Assembly (NCBI GenBank): GCA_902806235.1
Contig: CADCVW010000095.1
Location: 72,449 to 136,448, forward strand
Origin: an uncultured Sphingomonadaceae bacterium
GTDB taxonomy: Bacteria > Pseudomonadota > Alphaproteobacteria > Sphingomonadales > Sphingomonadaceae
Direction of reading: 5' to 3'
DNA: 64,000 bases
The position numbers and the translations under genes were made by a program. Below, in pieces: positions 27,622 through 35,743 of this stretch; within the stretch, counting starts at the first letter, position 1; each line of letters opens with the position of its first letter. The notes beneath the pieces are model-generated. The model was not told where the DNA came from and did no database searches. It saw only the letters and a list, made by a program, of their open reading frames with translations.

Positions 27622-28143
27622 CTATACCGCGATGGTGAGCTTCCTGCGACCTTGCGTCGATGCGGGAGCGGCACCCGTGGCAGCATCGGTGGACGCGTCA
27701 CTCTCGTCCTCGGTAGCACCAGCTTCGACCCGCGCCGGCTTGCGACCGAGCCCAATCCTGTGAGCCATGCCGCGACGGTGCTCCGAATAGACTGAAGCGG
27801 TCATCGGGTATTCGGGCTTCAACCCAAACTCCTCCCGGTACTGCTGCGGCGTCATCTGGTGCGCAGCTGCGAGGTGACGCTTCAGCGTTTTCTGCTTGGC
27901 CCCACAAACCATGCAGACCAGGTAGTCCGGCTTGATCGAGGCTTTGATGCCGACCTTTGGTTCGTGACGCTTCAATCCTTCCGGCTCCGCCGGCGCTGTC
28001 GCTTCCTGGTCAAGCCCCGCCAGCGCTGCATGAACGCTCTGAATAAGCCGGGGAAGTTCGCTCAGTACGACGTTGTTTTTGCTCACGTGCGCGGTGACAA
28101 TTGCGGTGGTGAAGTCGATAAGATTCTCGGCTTGGTCAGGCAC
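27622..28143 (-). CDS. MucR/Ros-family zinc-finger transcriptional regulator
   Basis: A 173-residue regulator of the MucR/Ros family, DNA-binding proteins that repress exopolysaccharide, motility and transferred genes in alphaproteobacteria. The N-terminal helical oligomerisation region (ENLIDFTTAIVTAHVSKNNVVLSELPRLIQSVHAALAGL) leads to IKPDYLVCMVCGAKQKTLKRHLAAAH, the prokaryotic C2H2 zinc finger, then MTPQQYREEFGLKPEYPMTASVYSEHRRGMAHRIGLGRK, the conserved flanking segment. The start is GTG with GGAG about 7 nt upstream. The long Ala/Thr/Asp-rich tail beyond GRKPARVEAG is less conserved. Placement in a lower-GC accessory stretch fits the silencer role proposed for MucR. Confidence 0.93.
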   Translation of the reverse strand: MPDQAENLIDFTTAIVTAHVSKNNVVLSELPRLIQSVHAALAGLDQEATAPAEPEGLKRHEPKVGIKASIKPDYLVCMVCGAKQKTLKRHLAAAHQMTPQQYREEFGLKPEYPMTASVYSEHRRGMAHRIGLGRKPARVEAGATEDESDASTDAATGAAPASTQGRRKLTIAV

Positions 28144-28949
28144 TTGCTACTCCGGGTCTGTTCGTTTGCGTGTGTTTGGCGATACACCGACTGAAGCGCA
28201 AGGTGCGATCGCCCATGGCAGCGGTCATGACCTTCTAAATTGAGCTATAGTTTTACACATAGTTGCAGTTTCCAACTCACAGCAGCTTCTCTACCGCGGG
28301 TGAAGGTACGCCAGCACATCGGCCCCCATAAAGGTCGGAAGCGGCTAAAGCCGTGAGGAACACAAGGAGAGCGCAGGACTTGACCTGAACTGCAGCATGG
28401 TGCTGGTATCAGCGGTCATGAGCTGAACGTCCGCAATGGCTCGGACTCCGACATGGGCGGGAGCGATAGAAACTGCTCGTTCGGCCGATCGGAAGCGACG
28501 ACAACGGACGGAGCCAGCGGACGAGTGGCCAGCGTGGCTGACGAAGGTAGCCAGCTGGGAAACGCCGAATGTCGAAGCAGGCAGCCTGCTGCCTCAAGCC
28601 GCCCGCCCGACGCCGGAAACTCGCGAGAACATCCGCGCGGTAGCAAACCGGTGGTAACCAGCCAATTCAGCTATGGTGACTGTAGCAGCCAAACCTCTGT
28701 AGGCTCCCGCTACTTCCTACTGAAAGGCGGGGCGGGCAACAAAGCGCAGCTGCCCGCCTTTAGCCGCAAACAACCGGGGGCAACTCGACCGGGGCCCATT
28801 ATAGGCGCCGCTGAATTGAGGTTTGTGGATGCCGCCCCGCAGTGTGGCGGCGGACGCTACCCTGAGCGCGCAAGCGGGCGCTGATACCCCGTTTGTTACC
28901 CCGTCTGGCAAGCCATAGCGACAAAGCCAAACCTAAGTAACTGAAAGAG
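28144..28949. other. 806-bp gap without a supported gene, between mucR and tRNA-Asn
   Basis: I find no credible coding frame on either strand. The ORF-track entries at 28409-28597, 28416-28646, 28436-28657 and 28453-28884 lack ribosome sites and are low-information Arg/Ser/Gly-rich translations. An AT-rich patch near 28235-28270 (ATTGAGCTATAGTTTTACAC) probably contains the mucR promoter, but I cannot assign -35 and -10 boxes with confidence. Confidence 0.55.
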
Positions 28950-29024
28950 TGGCTCCCCGGGCCTGATTCGAACAGGCGACCATTCGATTAACAGTCGAAC
29001 GCTCTACCGCTGAGCTACCGGGGA
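28950..29024 (-). tRNA. tRNA-Asn (anticodon GTT)
   Basis: The reverse strand gives a 75-nt cloverleaf. The acceptor arm TCCCCGG pairs with CCGGGGA, followed by discriminator G and an encoded CCA. The D-arm is GCTCAGCGGTAGAGC and the anticodon stem-loop CGACTGTTAATCG carries GTT. The T-arm contains TTCGAAT. All arms pair. Its 3' end faces the low-GC accessory stretch. Confidence 0.97.
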
Positions 29025-29080
29025 ATAGCCTCTCGGCCCGGCGCGCCTATAGCAACGGCACAGCGCGAAGCGCAAGCGGT

Positions 29081-29857
29081 TCAGGTGGCGAATTGCTCTA
29101 GTGCTATGCGCTCGTCGAGCGCGTGCTCCGGATCGAACAGGATGGTCAGCGTGCGCGTGCGGTCGACCTCCACGCTGACGCTGGCGACGTCGCGCACCTC
29201 CAGCTGGTCGGCGACGGCCGACACCGGGCGTTTGTCGGGATCGAGCACGCGAAGCTCGATGCGGCCCGAGTCCGACAGAATGGCACCACGCCAGCGGCGC
29301 GGGCGGAAGGGGCTGATGGGCGTCAGCGCGACGAGCTTGGAGCCGAGCGGTAGGATCGGCCCCTGCGCGGACAGGTTGTAGGCGGTCGAGCCGGCGGGGG
29401 TGGCGACGAGCACCCCGTCGCAGACGAGCTGGGGCAGCACCACGCGGCCGTTCACCGACACTTCGAGCCAGGCGGTCTGCCGGGTCTCGCGGAGCAGCGA
29501 CACCTCGTTGATGGCCGGGCTCGCGACCCGCTCCCCGCCGATGGTCGTTGCCTCCATGCGGAGCGGCGGCACGCCGAACGCGCGCGCCCGCTGGATCCGC
29601 TCGGGCAGGCCCTCGGCGCGCCATTCGTTCATCAAGAAGCCGACGGTGCCGAGGTTCATGCCGAACACGGGCAGCACCCGGCCGCGTTCGAGCATCGCGT
29701 GCAGCGTTTGCAGCAGGAAGCCGTCGCCGCCGAGGCACAGCACCAAGTCCGCTTCGCCTTCCGGCGCGAACTCGTACGATCGGCGGAGGCGCGCCGCCGC
29801 CTCCGCCGCGGGAGCGGTGCCGGACGCGACCAGCGCGAGCCGCCGCTCGTTCAGCAT
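29081..29857 (-). CDS. nadK: NAD kinase
   Basis: A 258-residue NAD kinase that makes NADP from NAD and ATP or polyphosphate. The diagnostic GGDGFLLQT starts at residue 43, followed by GMNLGTVGFLMNE, then the NAD-binding LVCDGVLVATPAGSTAYNLSAQGPIL and the closing LTPISPF region. The length is that of short alphaproteobacterial NadK. The ATG start gives MLNERRLALVASG; no strong Shine-Dalgarno is visible. It is divergent from the EAL-domain gene and sits next to the tRNA-Asn gene on the same strand. Confidence 0.95.
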   Translation of the reverse strand: MLNERRLALVASGTAPAAEAAARLRRSYEFAPEGEADLVLCLGGDGFLLQTLHAMLERGRVLPVFGMNLGTVGFLMNEWRAEGLPERIQRARAFGVPPLRMEATTIGGERVASPAINEVSLLRETRQTAWLEVSVNGRVVLPQLVCDGVLVATPAGSTAYNLSAQGPILPLGSKLVALTPISPFRPRRWRGAILSDSGRIELRVLDPDKRPVSAVADQLEVRDVASVSVEVDRTRTLTILFDPEHALDERIALEQFAT

Positions 29858-30024
29858 CCGATCGCCGCCGGCCGGGGAGGTCGCCTCGCCACGGTCGGGG
29901 CTTAGGCACTCTCCGGTTCATCGGCAAGCGGACGGCGCCGGCGCGATGGTTCGTTGCGCCCGCGCCCGGTTTCAGCGATCGTAAGAAACCGCAGGCGTTC
30001 GAAGGCGGGAGTGGGCGTTGGGCG

Positions 30025-31959
30025 ATGATTGAAGGGGCGAGCGCTCCCTTTTTCTTGGTGGCGCTGCGGCGCGACGAGGAGCTGGCGCGTGCGATGGCCG
30101 TGCTCGGTTGGCGTCCCATCCTCGCCCGGGGCGGGGCGGCCGCCGCGGCGACCTTCCTCGCCAGCGGCGCGACGATCGCCGTGGTGGACGCGCGAGGCGC
30201 GGTCGACGAGGCGGTCGAGGTGCTGGCGGCGTTGGACCGGGCGGTGTGCGACGTCGGCGGCGCCCTGCTCGTGGTCGCGCCGCACGGCGCGGTCGAGCGC
30301 TTGTCTGAGTTCCGCGCGCTGGGCGCAACTCATTGCCTAGTGGAGCCGTTCACCGCCGCCGAACTGGAGGCCGCCCTGCAGTTCGCGGAGGAGATGACGA
30401 TCCGCCTCGCCGTCCGCGACGGCGGACGCTCCCTCCACGCGCCGGCGCAAGCGGGGTGGCGCGGCGCGGACGGCGCGCTCGACGCGCCAGACAGGTTGCG
30501 CCGCCCGCACCTGCTGGAGCTGTTCCGCCGTCCGGACCGCGGAGCGCGGCGGCGGACGCGCGGGGAGGGCATGGAGCCGCTCGCAAACCTAATGACGGAA
30601 AGCGTCGCCGAAGCGCAGACAGGTCCTTGGCCCGGCCTAAAACGCCGCGCGATGCTCGGATCGGACCTGATGCCCGGCTTCGCCGTCGATCGCGGCGGCC
30701 CGGACCCGCTGACCGGGCTCAGCGACGCGCGCGCGGCGCGCTGGTGGCTGGACGCGCGGCTGCTCGACACGCACGGGGGAGGCGATGACGCTTCGCTGTT
30801 CCTGCTCTCGCTGAGCCGCTTCGACGCGATCAACGCGGCGTTCAGCCGCGACACGGGCGACGAGGTCCTGCGGCAGGTGGGCGAGCGGCTCAAGAAGGTT
30901 GCCGCGACGCTCGACCCGGCGCACGTCGTCGCGCGCACGAACGGCACCGAATTTGCGGTGCTCGTCGCCGGCGCCCTGGACGAAGCCGCCGCCCGCGCGC
31001 TCGGCGAGCGGCTGTGCGAGGTCGTCGGCAAACCCTTCGCGATCGACGCGGCCAGCATTGCGCTCGGTTGCCGCGCGGTCGGGCTGGTCGGCGGCGGACC
31101 GAGCGCGGACGCGCTGTTCGATCAGGCGGCGGCGGCGCTGACGGACGCCGGCGGCTTCCGCCTCGTCCGGGCGACCGACGACGGCGACCGCGCGCTCGCC
31201 GGGCAGCTCGAGATCGACCTGCGCCGCGCGCTCGACCGCGACGAAATTCGCATCCTGTTCCAACCCCAAGTATCGGTCGCCAGCGGCGAAATGATCGGGG
31301 TGGAGGCGCTGGCGCGCTGGCATCACCCGATCGAGGGCCGGCTCGGGGCGGACACCCTGTTCGATGCGGCCGAGCGCTCCGACTATCTCGTGCAGCTGTC
31401 GCGCCACGTCCAGCGCAAGGCGCTCGCCGCAGCCGCGCGCTGGCCGGCGGCCCTGTCCGCCTTGCGGCTGTCGGTCAACGTGACCGCACAGGACATGGCG
31501 CAGCCAGACTTCGCCGCGGGTTTCCTGGCGATGGTGGACGCTGCCGGCTTCCCGCGGGAGCGGTTGACGGTGGAGATCACCGAGTCGGGGCTGATCCAGA
31601 ACCTCGCCGGCGCCGCCGAGCTGCTGACGGCCCTGCGCGCCGCGGGGCTCAGCATCGCCATCGACGACTTCGGCACGGGCTATTCGAGCCTCGCCTATCT
31701 CAAGTCGCTGCCGGTCGACTACCTCAAGATCGATCGCCGCTTGTCGCGCGACATTGCCGGCAGCCCACGCGACCAGGTAGTCGTGCGCGGCATCATCCTG
31801 CTCGCCCACTCGCTCGGCCTGGGCGTGATCGCCGAGGGTATCGAGAGCGTCCGCGAACTGGCGCTGCTCGCGGAGGAGGGCTGCCACGTCTACCAGGGCT
31901 TTCTCGCCTCGCCGGCGGTGGAGAGCGAGGCGCTGCAGGCGTTCGTCGGGACGGCCTAG
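30025..31959 (+). CDS. Receiver-like/degenerate GGDEF/EAL cyclic-di-GMP phosphodiesterase
   Basis: A 644-residue cytoplasmic protein with three parts. Residues 1-130 resemble a receiver fold with a candidate Asp in VVDARGA but a Lys-to-Glu change in the usual KPF motif (CLVEPFT), so phosphorylation is doubtful. A GGDEF domain starts at about 226 (DPLTGLSDARAARWWLD), but its active-site motif is NGTEF, so cyclase activity is unlikely. The EAL domain (from about 405) keeps EALARW, SVNVTAQD, VEITESGL, IDDFGTGYSSLAYLK, KIDR and AEGIES, consistent with an active phosphodiesterase. The start is the ATG giving MIEGASAPFFLVAL; the ORF track runs 477 nt further upstream through nadK. Its TAG overlaps the mfd stop on the other strand. 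Confidence 0.88.
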   Translation: MIEGASAPFFLVALRRDEELARAMAVLGWRPILARGGAAAAATFLASGATIAVVDARGAVDEAVEVLAALDRAVCDVGGALLVVAPHGAVERLSEFRALGATHCLVEPFTAAELEAALQFAEEMTIRLAVRDGGRSLHAPAQAGWRGADGALDAPDRLRRPHLLELFRRPDRGARRRTRGEGMEPLANLMTESVAEAQTGPWPGLKRRAMLGSDLMPGFAVDRGGPDPLTGLSDARAARWWLDARLLDTHGGGDDASLFLLSLSRFDAINAAFSRDTGDEVLRQVGERLKKVAATLDPAHVVARTNGTEFAVLVAGALDEAAARALGERLCEVVGKPFAIDAASIALGCRAVGLVGGGPSADALFDQAAAALTDAGGFRLVRATDDGDRALAGQLEIDLRRALDRDEIRILFQPQVSVASGEMIGVEALARWHHPIEGRLGADTLFDAAERSDYLVQLSRHVQRKALAAAARWPAALSALRLSVNVTAQDMAQPDFAAGFLAMVDAAGFPRERLTVEITESGLIQNLAGAAELLTALRAAGLSIAIDDFGTGYSSLAYLKSLPVDYLKIDRRLSRDIAGSPRDQVVVRGIILLAHSLGLGVIAEGIESVRELALLAEEGCHVYQGFLASPAVESEALQAFVGTA

Positions 31960-34900
31960 CCCGCGAGCTTCGCCAGCCCCTTGCTCAGCTGCAGCGCGCC
32001 GTGGAGCCGAGCGCCGACATCAGTCCAGTCGCGGGTGACGACCAGCTTGCTGTCGGGGCGGAGCTTGGCCGTCCCCTTCAGCCGCTCGACGTAGGCGAAC
32101 AGCCCTTGGGGATCGGGCGGCCCGTCGCCGTGGAACGTCACCAGCGCGCCGCGCGGACCGGCGTCGAGCTTGGCAACGCCCGCGCGGCGGCAGTTGAGCT
32201 TGATCCCGATCACCTTGAGCAGGTTGTCCGTGGCAGCTGGAAGCTTCCCGAAGCGGTCGATCAGCTCGGCGGCGAAACTCTCAATCGCGCCCGAGTCCTC
32301 CAGTTGGTTCATGCGGCGGTATAGGCCCATGCGAAGGTCGAGGTCGGGAACGTAATCCTCCGGCAGCAGGATGGGCGTGTCGATCGTGATCTGCGGCGAC
32401 AACCCGTCGCGCGGCGCATCCTTGTCGCGTTTGCCGCCCAGCTTGGCTTCGTTGATCGCCTCCTCAAGCATCGACTGGTAAAGTTCGAAGCCTACCTCCT
32501 TGATGTGCCCTGACTGCTCGTCGCCGAGCAGGTTTCCCGCGCCGCGGATGTCGAGGTCATGGGAGGCGAGCTGGAAACCCGCGCCGAGCGAATCGAGGTT
32601 CGCCAGCACCTCCAGCCGCTTGGCCGCCGTGTCCGTCATCGCCCCCTTCGCATCCGTGGTCATGTAGGCGTAGGCGCGCGTCTTCGCCCGCCCCACGCGC
32701 CCGCGCAACTGGTAGAGCTGGGCGAGGCCGAAGCGGTCGGCGCGGTGGACGATCAGCGTATTGGCGGCCGGGATGTCGAGCCCGCTCTCGACGATGGTGG
32801 TCGACAGCAGCACGTCGTACTTGCCGTCGTAGAAGGCGCTCATGCGCTCCTCCACTTCGGTCGGGCTCATCTGGCCGTGCGCGACTACCGAGCGGACCTC
32901 CGGCACCTCGTTGCGCAGGAACTCCTGCAGGTCGGCAATCTCCGAGATGCGCGGCGTGACGAAGTAGCTCTGCCCGCCGCGATAGTGCTCGCGCAACAGC
33001 GCTTCGCGCACCACCACCGGGTCCCAAGGCATGACGTAGGTCCGCACCGCCAGCCGGTCGACGGGCGGGGTCTGGATCACCGACAACTCGCGCAGGCCTG
33101 ACATCGCCATCTGCAGCGTACGCGGGATCGGCGTGGCGGTCAGCGTCAGCACGTGGACGTCGGCCTTCATCGCCTTCAGCCGCTCCTTATGGGTGACGCC
33201 GAAGCGCTGCTCCTCGTCGACGATGACCAACCCGAGGTTCTTGAACTCGACGCTCTTGGCGATGATCGCGTGGGTGCCTACCACGACGTCGATCTTGCCC
33301 GCGGCCAGCCCCTCGCGCGTCGTCTTGGCTTCGGCCGCGGGGACGAGCCGGGACAGGCGGCCGACCTCGACGGGAAAACCGCGGAAGCGCTCCACGAAGT
33401 TCTTGTGGTGCTGCCGCGCGAGCAGGGTGGTGGGGCAGACCACCGCAACTTGCCACCCCGCCATGGCGGCGACGAAGGCGGCGCGCAACGCGACCTCCGT
33501 CTTGCCGAAGCCAACGTCGCCGCACACCAGCCGGTCCATCGGCCGGCCGGCGGACAGGTCGCCGAGCACGTCGCCGATCGCGCGCTCCTGGTCGTCGGTC
33601 TCGGCGTAGGGGAAGCGGTCGACGAAGGCGGCGTAGCCGGTGTCGGCGTTCGCCACGTCCGCGGCGCGCAGCGCGCGGGCTGCGGCGGTGGCGATCAGCT
33701 CGCCCGCGATCTCGCGGATGCGCTCCTTCATGCGGCTCTTTCGCCGCTGCCACGCTTCGCCGCCCAACCGATCGAGCGCGACGCCCTCGCTCTCGTTGCC
33801 GTAGCGCGACAGCACGTCAATGTTCTCGACCGGCACGTAAAGCTTGTCGCCGCCCGCGTACTCCAGCGCGACGCAGTCGTGCGGGGCCTTGCCGACCGGG
33901 ATGGAGGTCAGCCCTTCGTAGCGGCCGATGCCGTGGTCGCTGTGCACCACGAGGTCGCCGGGACTGAGAGTCGCGAGCTCGGACAGGAAGGCGTCGGCGC
34001 TCTTAGCGCGGCGCTTCTTCCGTACCAGCCGATCGCCGAGCATGTCCTGCTCGGTGAGCACGGCGGTGCTTTCGGCGGTGAAGCCGTGGTCGAGCGGCAG
34101 CACGGTCATGGCGACCGCGTTCTTCGCCGCGGCGCCGAGCGCCTCCTGCCAGGACTGGACCGCGAGCGTCTTGGTCAGGCCGTGGTCGGCGAGCAGCCCG
34201 CGCAGCCGCTCGCGCGAGCCTTCGGTGTAGCTCGCCAGCACCACCCGCTTCTTCGCCCGGCGCAGGGCGGTGACGTGGTCGATCACCGCTTCGTAGATGT
34301 TCGCGTTCTGCGCGCGTTCGGCCGCGAACTCGCGGGCGGGGTCGATGCCGAGATCGACCACGCGCTCGCCGTTCGGCTGGTGAAAGGGAGCTGCGAGGTG
34401 GACGGGGCGGGCGTCGAGCAGCGCGTCCCACTCCGCGCGTTTCAGGTACAGTCGCTCGGGCTCGAGCGGGCGATAGCTGCCGGGCTCGGCCGCCTGCGCG
34501 CGGACGCGGTTGTCGTAGTAGTCCGCGATCGCTTCGAAGCGGCCGTCGGCGGCGCCTTGCGAGCCGTCGTCGCGGATAAGGAGGTCGTCGTCGCCGAGAT
34601 GATCGACGAGCGTCGCTAGACGCTCCTCGAACAGCGGCAGCCAGTGCTCCATCCCCGACAGCCGCCGCCCGTCGCTGACCGCCTGGTAGAGCGGATCGCC
34701 GGTGGCGGCCGCCCCGAACAGGTCGCGGTAGCGGGTGCGGAAGCGCTTGATGTTGTCCGCGTCGAGCAGCGCTTCGGAGGCGGGCAGGAGGGTGAAGGCA
34801 TCGGCCGAGCCGGTGGTCCGCTGGTCGGCGGGATCGAAGGCGCGCAGCGAGTCGACTTCGTCGCCGAAGAAGTCGAGGCGTAGGCCGTGGGGCAGACCCG

Positions 34901-35462
34901 ACGGCCACAGGTCGATCAGCCCGCCGCGCACCGCGTACTCTCCGATCTCGTGTACCGTGTCGGTGCGGACGTAGCCGTTCGCCTGGAGCAGGCGGACGAG
35001 CCCGTCGCGCTCGATGCGGCGGCCGGGCTTCAGTTCGGCGACGAGCTGGCGGACGCGGAATGGGGTGAGCGTGCGCTGGGTGGCGGCGGCGACAGTGGTG
35101 ACGAGGAGCTGGGGGCCGGCGGCTTTGGCCTGGAGCCGGTGCAGCGTCGCCAGCCGCTCGGCGGAGGCGCGGAGCGAAGGCGAGGCACGGTCGTAGGGCA
35201 GGCAGTCCCACGCCGGAAAGGTCAGCACCTCCAGCTCCGGCGCGAAATAGGCCGCGGCATCGGCCACGGCGCGCATGGCGACCTCGTCGGCGCAGACGAA
35301 TCCGGCGCGCCCCGCCGCGGCGCGGGCGAGGTCGGCGGCAAGCAAGGGGAGGAAGCCCGCGGGCGCGCCCGCGATCGTGAGCGGCCGCGGGCTGCGCTTG
35401 ATCCGCTCGACCCCGGACGGCTCAGCGCGCGATTGGGATGTAGTCGAGAGTTCGGAGAGCAT
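31956..35462 (-). CDS. mfd: Transcription-repair coupling factor Mfd
   Basis: A 1168-residue Mfd, the translocase that removes RNA polymerase stalled at lesions and recruits UvrA. Domains in order are the UvrB-like N-terminal part (FPAWDCLPYDRASPS), the RNA-polymerase interaction domain (DLVVHSDHGIGRYEGL), the RecG-like motor with VCGDVGFGKTEVALRAAF (Walker A), VDEEQRFGVTHKERLK (DEEQ box), TLTATPIPRTL and QLRGRVGRAKTRAYAY, and the C-terminal TRCF domain. The ATG start lies 41 nt inside sdhE, so the two minus-strand genes overlap. The 3' end is convergent with the EAL gene, the two stops sharing CTAG. Confidence 0.97.
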   Translation of the reverse strand: MLSELSTTSQSRAEPSGVERIKRSPRPLTIAGAPAGFLPLLAADLARAAAGRAGFVCADEVAMRAVADAAAYFAPELEVLTFPAWDCLPYDRASPSLRASAERLATLHRLQAKAAGPQLLVTTVAAATQRTLTPFRVRQLVAELKPGRRIERDGLVRLLQANGYVRTDTVHEIGEYAVRGGLIDLWPSGLPHGLRLDFFGDEVDSLRAFDPADQRTTGSADAFTLLPASEALLDADNIKRFRTRYRDLFGAAATGDPLYQAVSDGRRLSGMEHWLPLFEERLATLVDHLGDDDLLIRDDGSQGAADGRFEAIADYYDNRVRAQAAEPGSYRPLEPERLYLKRAEWDALLDARPVHLAAPFHQPNGERVVDLGIDPAREFAAERAQNANIYEAVIDHVTALRRAKKRVVLASYTEGSRERLRGLLADHGLTKTLAVQSWQEALGAAAKNAVAMTVLPLDHGFTAESTAVLTEQDMLGDRLVRKKRRAKSADAFLSELATLSPGDLVVHSDHGIGRYEGLTSIPVGKAPHDCVALEYAGGDKLYVPVENIDVLSRYGNESEGVALDRLGGEAWQRRKSRMKERIREIAGELIATAAARALRAADVANADTGYAAFVDRFPYAETDDQERAIGDVLGDLSAGRPMDRLVCGDVGFGKTEVALRAAFVAAMAGWQVAVVCPTTLLARQHHKNFVERFRGFPVEVGRLSRLVPAAEAKTTREGLAAGKIDVVVGTHAIIAKSVEFKNLGLVIVDEEQRFGVTHKERLKAMKADVHVLTLTATPIPRTLQMAMSGLRELSVIQTPPVDRLAVRTYVMPWDPVVVREALLREHYRGGQSYFVTPRISEIADLQEFLRNEVPEVRSVVAHGQMSPTEVEERMSAFYDGKYDVLLSTTIVESGLDIPAANTLIVHRADRFGLAQLYQLRGRVGRAKTRAYAYMTTDAKGAMTDTAAKRLEVLANLDSLGAGFQLASHDLDIRGAGNLLGDEQSGHIKEVGFELYQSMLEEAINEAKLGGKRDKDAPRDGLSPQITIDTPILLPEDYVPDLDLRMGLYRRMNQLEDSGAIESFAAELIDRFGKLPAATDNLLKVIGIKLNCRRAGVAKLDAGPRGALVTFHGDGPPDPQGLFAYVERLKGTAKLRPDSKLVVTRDWTDVGARLHGALQLSKGLAKLAG

Positions 35463-35688
35463 CGAGCATCCTGCCTTTAAGCCACGGCGGCGGCGCGGCC
35501 TTACCCAGCGCCCACGCCATCACGTCCACCTCGTCGGCCTCCAGCATGAGCTCGAATACGCTCAGCTCGCTGTCGTCCCAGCCCGCGTGGTAGCGGTCGA
35601 AATAGCCGCCAATCAGCAGGTCGGCCTCCTTGGTGCCGCGGTGCCAGGCGCGAAACGCCAGGCGCTTGAGGCGGGTTTCCTGGTCCAT
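35422..35688 (-). CDS. sdhE: FAD assembly factor SdhE (succinate dehydrogenase assembly factor 2)
   Basis: An 88-residue SdhE/YgfY family protein that promotes covalent attachment of FAD to succinate dehydrogenase. The diagnostic RGxxE motif is RGTKE at residues 17-21, in MDQETRLKRLAFRAWHRGTKEADLLIGGYFD; the rest (DVMAWALGKAAPP) matches the five-helix fold. It is the first gene of a minus-strand unit with mfd and is divergent from recG, with 55 bp between the starts. Confidence 0.95.
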   Translation of the reverse strand: MDQETRLKRLAFRAWHRGTKEADLLIGGYFDRYHAGWDDSELSVFELMLEADEVDVMAWALGKAAPPPWLKGRMLDALRTLDYIPIAR

Positions 35689-35743
35689 GCGGCTCCGGGG
35701 GTGGCGGGGGCCGCAGTCCTGCGGCTAAGCGATCTAACTAGGG

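Noticed and set aside
28453-28884. 143-aa plus-strand ORF in the gap before tRNA-Asn
   Set aside because: It has a low-information Ser/Gly/Arg-rich translation, no Shine-Dalgarno and no motif.
28950-29024. tRNA-Asn as a proven island attachment site
   Set aside because: No duplicated tRNA 3' segment and no integrase gene were found in the adjacent 5 kb.
33153-34619. 488-aa plus-strand ORF
   Set aside because: It is antisense to mfd and rich in Val/Ala/Gly/Arg/His as typical of shadow frames.
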